Made by a program: the position numbers and the translations under genes
Notes under the pieces: model-generated
Seen by the model: the letters and a program-made list of their open reading frames with translations, nothing else
Databases searched by the model: none
Told to the model about the DNA's origin: nothing
Assembly (NCBI GenBank): GCA_965243485.1
Contig: CBDEVP010000001.1
Span: 2,108,001-2,172,000 of the forward strand
Length of the DNA stretch: 64,000 bases
Direction of reading: 5' to 3'
From: UBA7330 sp965243485
GTDB taxonomy: Bacteria; Bacteroidota; Bacteroidia; Cytophagales; Cyclobacteriaceae
Shown here: positions 42,515 through 50,947 of the stretch, piece by piece
How the letters are laid out: every line of letters begins with the position of its first letter
Numbering within the stretch: position 1 is the stretch's first letter

Positions 42515-44062
42515 ATGATACGCAGACTGATCATATGGTTTTTGTTTAGCATTCCGGTTGCGCTGATGGCTCAAAAGAAGTTGCCTGAGCAGAGTAATTA
42601 CATCAGCCAGCCAAACAGACTCGAGTTTGATATTCAGGATTCAGACGTGGACTTTACAGTGATTGGTGGAGATGAAAAGGGCCTACTGGTAGTCGTCGAG
42701 ACCTATGAGCGAGTCGGACAGGGATATAAATGGATACTGAACATGGTAGATACTACCCTGAATGTGATGTGGACCAGGCTGATCACCGTGCCTTACGATG
42801 CAAATTTCAGAGGATATGACTATCATGATGGCTCATTTTATCTGCTGTTTAACGAATCGAGGTATCAGTCTGTAGACCTGATGGTTTATGATATCAATGT
42901 GGAGACTACACGTATTGAAGAGATCAGGATCAGCACTGTATTTCCGGTACAGCTTACTGAGTTTGAGGTGCTTGGGAATAGTATTTTGCTCGGCGGATAT
43001 GTGAATACACGGCCCGTCATGATCACCTATGATATGGACGAACGTGTGCCCAGGGTTTTACCCGGTTTTTACGGGGACAATAATGACATCCTTAAGCTGA
43101 TCACCGATGACGTTGCGGAGGTTTTTACGGTCATCACTTCAGAACGTATGCGAAACAAGAAGAACTCCATCCGTGCAAGGACCTACACCTCCTCCGGGAC
43201 TTTGATCCAGGATAACCTGATACCTCCTGATGAAAAAAACCTGATCGACGGAGCTTCAACGAACTTTTTTGGTGGCTTTCAATATCTGGTGGGGACCTAT
43301 TCCAAGCGATCTTCCACATACAGCAAAGGGCTCTATCTCTCAAGGTTTCTCAACGGCAGGCAACAGTTCATCAAATATTTTGCCTATGCGGATCTCAATA
43401 ATTTTTTCGGATATATGAAAGAGAAGAGGGAAACCAGGATTAAGCAAAGGATCAAACGGAAAGCTGAAAAGGGTAAAAAGCCCAATTTCAGTTACCAGCT
43501 GGTGGTACATGATCTTATTCAGCGTGAGGATGCTTACATCCTGATCGCGGAAGCCTATTATACACGTTATTCAGGATATTCTTCCTCGCCATTTTACGGT
43601 ACCTATGGCGGATTTAACAATTACAACAATGGATTTCTGGGTTATAAATACACTCATGCTATTGTAGTTGCTTTTGACCGGGCGGGAAATATCATCTGGG
43701 ACAATAGCTTTGCCATTGATGATGTCGTTACCTATGCGCTCGATGAATTTGTCACTGTCAACACCTATGAGGATAAGATCGTACTGATGTATCTGGATGA
43801 AAATGAGATCCGCTCCAAGGTGATCAGCGGGAACGAGATTGTGGAAGGGAAGACCATCAATCCGGTAAGACTGTCCTACCAAAATGATGAGTTAAGGTCA
43901 AAAGATCCTGAAATGGAGGGCCTTGACGAATGGTACGGCAACACGTTATTTGCCTATGGGGAGCAAAGAATTTATAATAGCGAACGCGAGTCAAATTCCT
44001 CCACCAGAAGAATATTCTACATCAACAAAATAGAATATCATGTGGATGTAAAACCAAATTGA
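42515..44062 (+). CDS. Large exported protein of unknown function
   Basis: A 515-residue protein with a signal peptide (MIRRLIIWFLFSIPVALMAQ). The body is built of beta-rich repeats of a propeller type (LLVVVETYERVGQGYKWILNMVD, DGSFYLLFNES, NIIWDNSFAID). A basic stretch (KEKRETRIKQRIKRKAEKGKK) and a Gly/Tyr/Ser-rich loop (TRYSGYSSSPFYGTYGGFN) are notable. I recognise no family. The gene is one base downstream of the EVE gene and probably co-transcribed with it and the pyr genes 32 bp later. Confidence 0.75.
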   Translation: MIRRLIIWFLFSIPVALMAQKKLPEQSNYISQPNRLEFDIQDSDVDFTVIGGDEKGLLVVVETYERVGQGYKWILNMVDTTLNVMWTRLITVPYDANFRGYDYHDGSFYLLFNESRYQSVDLMVYDINVETTRIEEIRISTVFPVQLTEFEVLGNSILLGGYVNTRPVMITYDMDERVPRVLPGFYGDNNDILKLITDDVAEVFTVITSERMRNKKNSIRARTYTSSGTLIQDNLIPPDEKNLIDGASTNFFGGFQYLVGTYSKRSSTYSKGLYLSRFLNGRQQFIKYFAYADLNNFFGYMKEKRETRIKQRIKRKAEKGKKPNFSYQLVVHDLIQREDAYILIAEAYYTRYSGYSSSPFYGTYGGFNNYNNGFLGYKYTHAIVVAFDRAGNIIWDNSFAIDDVVTYALDEFVTVNTYEDKIVLMYLDENEIRSKVISGNEIVEGKTINPVRLSYQNDELRSKDPEMEGLDEWYGNTLFAYGEQRIYNSERESNSSTRRIFYINKIEYHVDVKPN

Positions 44063-44094
44063 GGAGATGAGGCTATATTTGTCACAGTTTTGTC

Positions 44095-44646
44095 ATGCAA
44101 AAACGACTTCTGTTAGACAAGCACCTCCTTAGGATCACAATCAGCCGGTTGTGTCAGCACCTAATTGAAAATCATAATACTTTCGAAGACTCCGTGATAC
44201 TCGGTATGCAACCAAGAGGGATCTACCTCGCAGAAAGGATCAAACAGGAGTTGCAGCAACTACTTAAAGCAGAGATCCCGCTGGGGTATCTGGATACCAC
44301 GTTTCACCGCGACGACTTTCGCAGAAGTGACAAGCATCTCACGCCCAATAAGACCAAGGTACCTTTTGTGATTGAGGACAAAAAGGTAATACTGATCGAT
44401 GATGTATTGTTTACAGGTCGTTCAGTCAGGGCGGCACTTGATGCTATGACTATGTTCGGAAGGCCAAGCAAAGTAGAACTCCTGGTGCTTATCGACAGGA
44501 TGTATAGCAGGCATATTCCTGTGGAGGCCAATTATATCGGAAGGAGAGTCAATACTTTGCCTTCTCAACGGGTGCTGGTAGAGTTGAAAGAGCAGGGCAA
44601 AAAAGATAATATCTGGCTAATGGACGAAACCAAGACGGATGAGTGA
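44095..44646 (+). CDS. pyrR: PyrR-like uracil phosphoribosyltransferase/regulator
   Basis: A 183-residue type I phosphoribosyltransferase. The PRPP loop is VILIDDVLFTGRS at 98-110; SVILGMQPRGIYLAERI and LGYLDTTFHRDD fit PyrR. In Gram-positives PyrR binds pyr mRNA; in Bacteroidota it may act mainly as an enzyme. It overlaps pyrB by eight bases, so the pair is co-translated. No attenuator hairpin was seen upstream. Confidence 0.9.
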   Translation: MQKRLLLDKHLLRITISRLCQHLIENHNTFEDSVILGMQPRGIYLAERIKQELQQLLKAEIPLGYLDTTFHRDDFRRSDKHLTPNKTKVPFVIEDKKVILIDDVLFTGRSVRAALDAMTMFGRPSKVELLVLIDRMYSRHIPVEANYIGRRVNTLPSQRVLVELKEQGKKDNIWLMDETKTDE

Positions 44647-45565
44647 GCTGACCACAAGACATCTGCTGGGCATCAAAGATCTGAGTGAAAATGATATTCA
44701 GCTCATCTTTGATACGGCCGATGATTTCAAAGATGTCCTGAACCGCCCGATCAAGAAGGTGCCTTCCCTGAGGGATGTGACCGTGGCCAATGTATTCTTT
44801 GAAAATTCCACACGTACACGGTTATCGTTTGAGCTGGCCGAAAAACGACTTTCTGCTGATGTGATCAATTTTTCATCTTCATCGAGTTCAGTGAAAAAGG
44901 GAGAGACCTTGTTGGACACCGTCAATAATATACTGGCCATGAAGGTGGACATGGTGGTGATGAGACATTCGAGCCCCGGAGCGCCCCATTTTTTGGCTAA
45001 GCGGATCCATGCCAACATTATCAACGCAGGGGATGGTACACACGAGCATCCTACCCAGGCTCTGCTGGATACGTTTTCCATCCGTGAAAAGTTTGGAGAT
45101 GTGGCGGGCAAAAAAGTAGTGATTGTCGGGGATATACTTCACTCCCGGGTGGCACTATCCAACATATTCGCCCTTCAAAAGCTTGGTGCCGAGGTGATGG
45201 TCTGCGGTCCGGCCACCTTGTTGCCTAAACACATCAGGGAGATCGGGGTAAAGGTGGAGCTGGACATTAAGAAAGCCCTGGAGTGGTGTGATATCGCCAA
45301 TGTCCTGAGAATACAGCTTGAGCGGCAACGCATGAGTTACTTCCCTTCTTTACGTGAGTACTCACTTTACTATGGGATCAACAAGAAACTGCTGGATTCA
45401 CTCAATAAGGAGATCACCATTATGCATCCTGGCCCGATCAATCGTGGAATCGAACTCACCAGTGATGTGGCGGATTCGGATCATTCGATCATACTACAGC
45501 AGGTTGAAAACGGAGTTGCCATCAGAATGGCCATCTTGTTTTTATTGGCTGGCAGCAGGAATTGA
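44639..45565 (+). CDS. pyrB: Aspartate carbamoyltransferase catalytic chain
   Basis: A 308-residue enzyme with the carbamoyl-phosphate site STRTR at 57-61 and HPTQALLD, plus the aspartate loop and HPGPINRG near the end. It makes carbamoyl aspartate, the first committed step of pyrimidine synthesis. No regulatory pyrI gene follows. It is coupled to pyrR by overlap and faces the ssb gene from the other side. Confidence 0.96.
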   Translation: MSELTTRHLLGIKDLSENDIQLIFDTADDFKDVLNRPIKKVPSLRDVTVANVFFENSTRTRLSFELAEKRLSADVINFSSSSSSVKKGETLLDTVNNILAMKVDMVVMRHSSPGAPHFLAKRIHANIINAGDGTHEHPTQALLDTFSIREKFGDVAGKKVVIVGDILHSRVALSNIFALQKLGAEVMVCGPATLLPKHIREIGVKVELDIKKALEWCDIANVLRIQLERQRMSYFPSLREYSLYYGINKKLLDSLNKEITIMHPGPINRGIELTSDVADSDHSIILQQVENGVAIRMAILFLLAGSRN

Positions 45566-45567
45566 AC

Positions 45568-45597
45568 AAAAAAAAGGCCCGACATTGCTACCGGGCC
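45568..45597 (-). terminator. Rho-independent terminator of ssb
   Basis: On the minus strand GGCCCG (45597-45592) pairs with CGGGCC (45581-45576), loop 10 nt, followed by eight T. It lies 25 bp past the ssb stop. On the plus strand the same stem sits just after pyrB but without a T run. Confidence 0.9.
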
Positions 45598-45621
45598 CTG
45601 AATAGAATTGAAATCCGATGG

Positions 45622-45966
45622 CTAAGCTTTGGCAGGTCTCCTGTCAATCATAAGCAGTTCGTTGAGAGAGATCTCTGTTACATACTTTTTTGAACCATTT
45701 GACTCAAAGGAGCGATTCACAAGTTTTCCTTCCAGTGCAATCTCGCTTCCCTTTTTGAGATACTTTTCAACAATATCTGATTTTTTGCCCCAGACCACAA
45801 TGTTGTGCCACTGTGTGTCTTCAACTTTTTCTCCTTTGTTGTTGTAGTAGGTTTCATTGGTGGCTAACGAAAAAGTAGCCATTTTTTTTCCGCTGTCGAA
45901 TGTTCGGATTTCGGGCTCAGTACCTAATCTGCCGATTAAATGCACGCTGTTTTTTAAAGATGTCAT
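45622..45966 (-). CDS. ssb: Single-stranded DNA-binding protein, short form
   Basis: A 114-residue OB-fold SSB: SVHLIGRLGTEPEIR, KKMATFSLATNETYYN, WHNIVVWGKKSDIVEKYLKKGS and YVTEISLNELLMI are all typical. It ends DRRPAKA right after the OB domain, so the flexible linker and the acidic DDxPF tail that recruits partner proteins are missing. Housekeeping SSBs of Bacteroidota have that tail. This is probably an extra SSB for a special process such as DNA uptake or recombination. The start at 45966 is set by the family's conserved N-terminus. Confidence 0.9.
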   Translation of the reverse strand: MTSLKNSVHLIGRLGTEPEIRTFDSGKKMATFSLATNETYYNNKGEKVEDTQWHNIVVWGKKSDIVEKYLKKGSEIALEGKLVNRSFESNGSKKYVTEISLNELLMIDRRPAKA

Positions 45967-46080
45967 GATAGTAAAATTTAGATTAAACCATAAGTCTCTG
46001 ATTGGCAGATGACTTGGTGAATTAAACACCATGGCAAAATTGAAACGACCCGATACAGTTATTCGGTAGATAAACATTTA

Positions 46081-46100
46081 TAAACGATTATAGTCGTTTA
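46081..46100. repeat. Palindrome upstream of ssb
   Basis: TAAACGA-TTATAG-TCGTTTA, with 7-bp arms, about 115 bp before the ssb start. It may be a regulator site or a hairpin in the ssb leader. Confidence 0.55.
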
Positions 46101-46161
46101 AAAACGGTTAACTATTTGGAATACAGAAATTTAACTATTGTAAAAAGGTGTAAATCTTTTT

Positions 46162-46176
46162 TTCCGACGTTCGGAA
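46162..46176. promoter_or_regulatory. Palindrome TTCCGA-CGT-TCGGAA
   Basis: Perfect 6-bp arms about a 3-bp spacer, about 200 bp before ssb and 270 bp before the zinc-ribbon gene. It resembles a dimeric regulator site; the binder is unknown. Confidence 0.45.
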
Positions 46177-46360
46177 TGTTTCCAGAAATCAACAAGTAAT
46201 TTGCTTTGTAGGAGACGAAATACGATCCCCTTGTAACTCTTTTTTAGGTAGATTTTCATAGCTGATAGATTTTTGTCCGGGTGATAATTTATCCGGTCAG
46301 GAATAAAGGTAGAAAAAAAAGTTAAATCAGGGAAATTACATTTATCAGACTCATTTCAAA

Positions 46361-46386
46361 AAAAGCCTGAATAATTCAGGTTTTTT
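46361..46386 (+). terminator. Stem-loop with T run before the zinc-ribbon gene
   Basis: CCTGAAT-A-ATTCAGG (46366-46380) preceded by A and followed by six T. It could act in both directions and insulate the zinc-ribbon gene from transcription entering from upstream. Confidence 0.65.
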
Positions 46387-46404
46387 ACAAAAACGTTGTG
46401 TAAT

Positions 46405-46419
46405 ATTGGTAAGACCAAT
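46405..46419. promoter_or_regulatory. GntR/FadR-type operator-like palindrome
   Basis: ATTGGT-AAG-ACCAAT, identical in form to the ATTGGTnnnACCAAT box bound by PdhR and other FadR-subfamily GntR regulators. It lies 25 bp before the zinc-ribbon gene. No GntR gene is in the window. Confidence 0.5.
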
Positions 46420-46444
46420 TCGATCACCAGACCAGCAAATTTAA

Positions 46445-46834
46445 ATGGAGAACCGTCACTGCCTGGAATGTGGCACTGAGTTTTTTGGAAGAGCCGATAA
46501 GAAGTTCTGTACAGATTATTGCAGAAACAGCTATAACAACCGTCTCAATTCCGGTTCTTCAAGCTATATCAAGCAAGTCAATAAGACGCTCCGGCAGAAT
46601 CATGCTATACTTAAACGCCTCAATGCGGGCGAGGGTAAAAAAATGATCCATCGGGATAAACTATTGAAGGAGGGGTTTGACTTTGAATTTTTCACAAGCA
46701 CCTATACAACCAGGGACAAAAGGCAATACCAGTTTTGTTATGACCAGGGCTATCTGATCCTTGATAAAGGAAATGTCCTACTTGTGAGGCGAGAGATCGA
46801 AGAACCTGCTGCAGTAGCTAAATCAAATGAGTAA
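46445..46834 (+). CDS. Small zinc-ribbon protein
   Basis: A 129-residue protein with an N-terminal zinc ribbon (C6, C9, C22, C26 in CLECG and FCTDYC) followed by a helical basic segment and a compact C-terminal part (FDFEFFTSTYTTRDKRQYQFCYDQGYLIL). Proteins like this are found in many Bacteroidota without assigned function. Nucleic-acid binding is likely from the ribbon and the basic segment. It has an operator-like palindrome and a terminator-like hairpin just upstream. Confidence 0.8.
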   Translation: MENRHCLECGTEFFGRADKKFCTDYCRNSYNNRLNSGSSSYIKQVNKTLRQNHAILKRLNAGEGKKMIHRDKLLKEGFDFEFFTSTYTTRDKRQYQFCYDQGYLILDKGNVLLVRREIEEPAAVAKSNE

Positions 46835-46851
46835 AAGACAAACCCGTAAAT

Positions 46852-47766
46852 CTACCAGTTTCGCTCTTTCATGAACTCATCAAGTTCTTTTCGGGTCATG
46901 GGCAGTAGATCAGGGTTCGCATCGAGCCATGATAAGAAATCCTTCTTAATAGCGTCTGTCCACTGCGTATCGATCTGACCTGGTGTGTATTTACCTTCTT
47001 TCAGACGCTGGATACCAAACCGGTCCCTCAGTGCGACAAATTCTGCATTGATGATGGTCGCCTCTGCCAGATGGGAAGGTATGGCAATGATCCCCTCCCG
47101 TTTGGCCAGTACCACATCTCCAGGGAGGATGGTAGCCCTGCCGATCTGAATGGGTGTATTGAGACCGATCAGCATCATTTCCTGGATGTACGACGGATCC
47201 CATCCCCGGACAAAGGCATTAAAGCCTTCGATCTTTTCGAGTCCTTCAAGATCCCTCAGACTGCCATTGAAGATCACTCCATTCTTTGATTTGGCATAGA
47301 TCGCATTGCCCAGGTTATCCCCGATCAGGGTCCCATCGACAATCTTTCCATAGCTATCGGCAATGTAGATATCGCCCTCCTGCAGCATATCGATCGGCCA
47401 TGAATTGGGAGCCCCGATCCTTCCGGCTTTTTGCCCGTCATTTTTGATCCTTTCTGCCAGCTCCGGGCGGTTGGGCATATACTGCGCAGTCAATGCACGA
47501 CCAACCATTGGTGTATCATTGATGGTCATCCAGTTGCCTTCAAACTGATTATGATATCCGCGGTTACGCAGAAATCCCCAGGCCTCTTCGATGGAGATAT
47601 TCAATGCTCTTTTAAGGAGTGCATCCGGCACTTTCGGACGTCCGTCCTCGAAACGTTCGCCTTTCCACTCCTGGGTATAGTAGATCATCTTTTCTCTGGA
47701 GATGGTCTGACTAAAGCCAGCATCTACAATCAATACAGTAAGTAGGGTGAACAGTAGGAATCTCAT
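46852..47766 (-). CDS. Exported RraA-family protein
   Basis: About 304 residues with a signal peptide (MRFLLFTLLTVLIVDAGFSQ). The RraA fold follows: MVGRALTAQ, GDNLGNAIYAKSKNGVIFNGSLRDLEGL (the binding loop with Arg and Asp) and ILPGDVVLAKREGIIAIP. Cytoplasmic relatives are 4-hydroxy-4-methyl-2-oxoglutarate aldolases or RNase E inhibitors; an exported form is unusual in general but recurs in Bacteroidota. It follows the BASS transporter gene by 41 bp, suggesting linked substrate use. Confidence 0.88.
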   Translation of the reverse strand: MRFLLFTLLTVLIVDAGFSQTISREKMIYYTQEWKGERFEDGRPKVPDALLKRALNISIEEAWGFLRNRGYHNQFEGNWMTINDTPMVGRALTAQYMPNRPELAERIKNDGQKAGRIGAPNSWPIDMLQEGDIYIADSYGKIVDGTLIGDNLGNAIYAKSKNGVIFNGSLRDLEGLEKIEGFNAFVRGWDPSYIQEMMLIGLNTPIQIGRATILPGDVVLAKREGIIAIPSHLAEATIINAEFVALRDRFGIQRLKEGKYTPGQIDTQWTDAIKKDFLSWLDANPDLLPMTRKELDEFMKERNW

Positions 47767-47807
47767 ATGTAACACGTTTTAATTTTTATCTAAATTAATT
47801 GATTAAT

Positions 47808-49097
47808 CTATTTACTTTCTTCTTCTTCTTCTGATTCTCCTCCCGGAGGCCGGTCTCTCCACCAGCTGGCGAGGGTTGATCCGGTGATGTTCATCATGGG
47901 GCCGAATACTGCGGGCGCCAGTCCGACAGTGGCTACTTTGCCCATTTGCAGGGCAATGCCGGATGCGAGTCCACCGTTTTGCATCCCCACCTCTATAGCA
48001 ATGGTTCGGCATGAGCGTTCATCCATTCCCAGTAATCGACAGGCCCAGTAACCAAGGAAGTATCCGAATGTGTTGTGGATGAGACAGGCAAAGATCAAAA
48101 AGACACCAATCTCCAAAAGGCTGTCACGTCCTGAAGCTGTAATGATACTAATAATTACAGCTATGCCCACCATAGATACCAGGGATAGCACTTTGCCCAA
48201 TAAGTCTTTGCTGCCTTTGGCCCAACGATGGAATAAGACGCCACCCAAAATAGGAAATAGTACAAACCAGAAAGTATTGGACAGCATCTCCATTAATGCT
48301 CCGTCCCAGCCAGCTCCTGTGGTTTGGAATACCATGACATTTTTGAGTACGACAATGAAGAAATAGGCGATGCCCTGGATGATGATACTTTTTCGCGATT
48401 CCACCCCGTAGGCGATGGCATTAAACATAAGTCCGCCAATGATTGGCAGAATGACAATTTCAGTAATTCCAATCATCATGTCCCAGAAGTCAATAGGCAC
48501 AAACTGACCGGCAAAAAGCTTCATCAGCAAAGGTGTCATGATGGGCGCCAGCAACGTGGCAACAGCCGTCAGGGTAACCGAAAGGGCGAGATTGGCTTTG
48601 GCCAGGAAGGCCATCACATTTGAAGCCAGTCCGCTGGGTGATGAGCCCACCAGCACAATACCCGCTGCGATCTCTGGTGGAAAACCAAATGTGGTTGCGA
48701 TGGTCACTCCGATCAGGGGCATGATTGTAAACTGACTGATAATCCCCACAATCACGCCTTTGGGCATTTTGATCACTCCCTGAAAATCCTTTAAGCTCAT
48801 CTGGGAACCCATCCCAAACATGATGATCTGTAGAAGCGGTACAATAAGTATCTTCAGGTCAAATGAACCCCATGTTTGAAAATAATCCGGGTAAAACATG
48901 GCCGCTGAGACCGACGAAAAGATCCATAAAGCAAAAGCAAATCCTTTGATCTGCGGGATAGATGGTGCACTAAGTGCCAAAAGAACAAAGAATCCAATGA
49001 TACATGGACCAACAAGGTCAGTGGTACCGGTAAAATAAAAGACTAAACCGAGCAGAAGGCTCAATAGAGCGATCCAGGAGAATATTCTGAGGTTCAT
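47808..49097 (-). CDS. Bile acid:sodium symporter (BASS) family transporter
   Basis: A 429-residue protein with about ten to eleven helices and the BASS signatures FGMGSQMSLKDF, VLVGSSPSGLASNVMAFLAKANLALSVTLTAV and ALQMGKVATVGLAPAVFGPMMNITG. It imports an organic anion with sodium; pantoate, pyruvate and sulfate conjugates are known substrates of relatives. Its partners suggest a keto or hydroxy acid here. The tail is rich in Glu. Confidence 0.92.
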   Translation of the reverse strand: MNLRIFSWIALLSLLLGLVFYFTGTTDLVGPCIIGFFVLLALSAPSIPQIKGFAFALWIFSSVSAAMFYPDYFQTWGSFDLKILIVPLLQIIMFGMGSQMSLKDFQGVIKMPKGVIVGIISQFTIMPLIGVTIATTFGFPPEIAAGIVLVGSSPSGLASNVMAFLAKANLALSVTLTAVATLLAPIMTPLLMKLFAGQFVPIDFWDMMIGITEIVILPIIGGLMFNAIAYGVESRKSIIIQGIAYFFIVVLKNVMVFQTTGAGWDGALMEMLSNTFWFVLFPILGGVLFHRWAKGSKDLLGKVLSLVSMVGIAVIISIITASGRDSLLEIGVFLIFACLIHNTFGYFLGYWACRLLGMDERSCRTIAIEVGMQNGGLASGIALQMGKVATVGLAPAVFGPMMNITGSTLASWWRDRPPGGESEEEEESK

Positions 49098-49215
49098 TCG
49101 AATAGGGTTAGGTTTATTTGATCTTGCCGATAAGATTAGCCAAAAAGATCCCCTTAATCAAAAATTTTCCAAAATCTTTTAAAAGGGGGGCTTTAATGGT
49201 CCGCTTGGACGAACA

Positions 49216-50250
49216 TCAAAGACTGATCACTTTCTGTTTCTGCTGGGACTCGTAGATGGCACAGATGATCTCAACTGCCTTTCGCGATTCTGAGCCGTCA
49301 ATTTCAAACTTTTCACCTTTTTCAATGGCCTGCAGAAAGGACTCAATGTTCTTCTTATGGTTGTGATGGGTCATGGCTGCCGGGTCAGCCACACCTCCGC
49401 CCTCATGCGTTTCACCATATTTTTTCAGGATCTCCGCATCTTCTGGCTTTGAATCCCTGAAATCCCATACAGTGATGCTGTCCTCCATCAGGTGGATGGT
49501 CCCATTGCTTCCTGTGATTTCCATCCGTCTGAATTGTCCCGGAAATGATGCGGTGGTTCCGAATATATGCCCCAGAGCCCCGTTTTTGAATTTTACAATC
49601 GCCACTCCCGTGTCTTCCGCCTCGATTTTGTGGTGGAGGTGATCAGTAAATGCACAAAGGGAGGAGATGGGCCCCATGATGTGCTGAAAAAGATCCACCA
49701 TATGGATGGATTGATTCATCAGTGCACCACCTCCATCGAGTTTTTTAGTCCCTTTCCACGACCCTTCGTAATATTTTTCATCCCGCCACCAGGGCACATA
49801 GATCCCGGCGAATGAAATATCACCCAATCTTTTTTGTGCTAGTGCTTTTTTGATTTCCCCGATCACCGGGGTGAAGCGGTAATTAAAAATTCCACCCAGG
49901 AATGTACCTGATCTTTTATGTGCGGCGATCATCCGGTCCACCCTGTCGGTAGTGATCTCGATAGGCTTTTCGCAAAGTACGTGTATGCCTTTTTCTGCTG
50001 CCAAAACAGAGGGCTCCAGATGCAGCCCGCTTGGTGTGGCGATGGTCACCACATTGATCCCTGGTTCGGCCAGAAGGTTTTCGTAGCCGGTAAATGCTTT
50101 GGTTCCATATTTTTCTGCCAGCTTTTTTGCTTTTCCCGAGCCACTGTCACAGAAGCCGATAATCTGTGTATCTGGGATTTCATTAATAGCCCTGGCATGA
50201 AAATCAGCGATCATTCCTGAACCAACAATTCCAAATTTCCATTTTGTCAT
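49216..50250 (-). CDS. Gfo/Idh/MocA-family oxidoreductase
   Basis: About 344 residues. The NAD-binding Rossmann motif is GIVGSGMIADFHARAI, followed by VLCEKPIE with the catalytic Lys, and the C-terminal substrate domain with GGGALMNQSIHMVDLF (catalytic His) and GTTASFPGQF. No signal peptide is seen. It oxidises a sugar or inositol derivative with NAD(P). It follows the DUF1684 gene by seven bases. Confidence 0.92.
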   Translation of the reverse strand: MTKWKFGIVGSGMIADFHARAINEIPDTQIIGFCDSGSGKAKKLAEKYGTKAFTGYENLLAEPGINVVTIATPSGLHLEPSVLAAEKGIHVLCEKPIEITTDRVDRMIAAHKRSGTFLGGIFNYRFTPVIGEIKKALAQKRLGDISFAGIYVPWWRDEKYYEGSWKGTKKLDGGGALMNQSIHMVDLFQHIMGPISSLCAFTDHLHHKIEAEDTGVAIVKFKNGALGHIFGTTASFPGQFRRMEITGSNGTIHLMEDSITVWDFRDSKPEDAEILKKYGETHEGGGVADPAAMTHHNHKKNIESFLQAIEKGEKFEIDGSESRKAVEIICAIYESQQKQKVISL

Positions 50251-50257
50251 AATCAAA

Positions 50258-50866
50258 TTAGTTTTTCTTCCAGTCTTTTACTCCTGCAGTGATCTCGACC
50301 TGCAGATCATTTGCCCTGGGTGGGATCGGACAGGAGTATCGCTCATCGTAAGCACAATATGGGTTATAAGCTTTATTGAAATCTATGATGATAAAATCAT
50401 CTTTTGGGACTTTAAGGTCCAGATACCGCCCACCGCCATAGGTTTCAATCCCGTTGGTAAGGTCGGTAAATGGCAGAAAAAGGTAATCTTCCATCACGTC
50501 GGTATTGAGTAGCGTCTGACTCTGATAAAGAGGCAGCACATGTTCGGTGCCACCCAGTTGAAAGATCGCTTCACCGTATTTTACATAGATAGGTAACCGG
50601 TCGGTGGTGGTGGGCATATTGAAAGGCAGGGCATCCGGTGTTCTGATAAATCGGGCCCTGATCCTGAACGTAGTATCTATAGGATAATAGGAATGTCCGG
50701 TGAAGTTTTTTATTTCTTTCTTTCCGAGTGGGGATTCATTTTTGTCTTTAAATTGGTCATCCATCTCTTTTTGCCATTGCCGGATTTCTTCCACATACGT
50801 GTTTGTCTGTGAAAAGCCGGTCTCACAAAGTATGAGGTAACAAATGAAAAAGATGAGTGGCCTCAT
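50258..50866 (-). CDS. Exported DUF1684 protein
   Basis: A 202-residue protein with a signal peptide (MRPLIFFICYLILCETGFSQ). DUF1684 marks are clear: LPIYVKYGEAIFQLGG, LFLPFTDLTNGIETYGGGRYLDL and IIDFNKAYNPYCAYDERYSCPIPP. The conserved C and R cluster suggests an enzymatic or binding site, but no function is established. It opens the minus-strand run leading to the RraA gene. Confidence 0.9.
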   Translation of the reverse strand: MRPLIFFICYLILCETGFSQTNTYVEEIRQWQKEMDDQFKDKNESPLGKKEIKNFTGHSYYPIDTTFRIRARFIRTPDALPFNMPTTTDRLPIYVKYGEAIFQLGGTEHVLPLYQSQTLLNTDVMEDYLFLPFTDLTNGIETYGGGRYLDLKVPKDDFIIIDFNKAYNPYCAYDERYSCPIPPRANDLQVEITAGVKDWKKN

Positions 50867-50947
50867 GATATGCTAAGATACAATTTTGAGCGTTTTTTAA
50901 AGCTTGACTAAAGATTTGTCTATCTTCAAATTAAAATTCAACAGGAG

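Larger units (their letters stand above)
45967..46360. other. Long intergenic region upstream of ssb
   Basis: AT-rich, without a gene. Inverted repeats lie at 46081-46100 and 46162-46176. Several poly-A/T runs (46156-46163, 46312-46320) are present. The length suggests a regulated or long leader for ssb. Confidence 0.5.
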
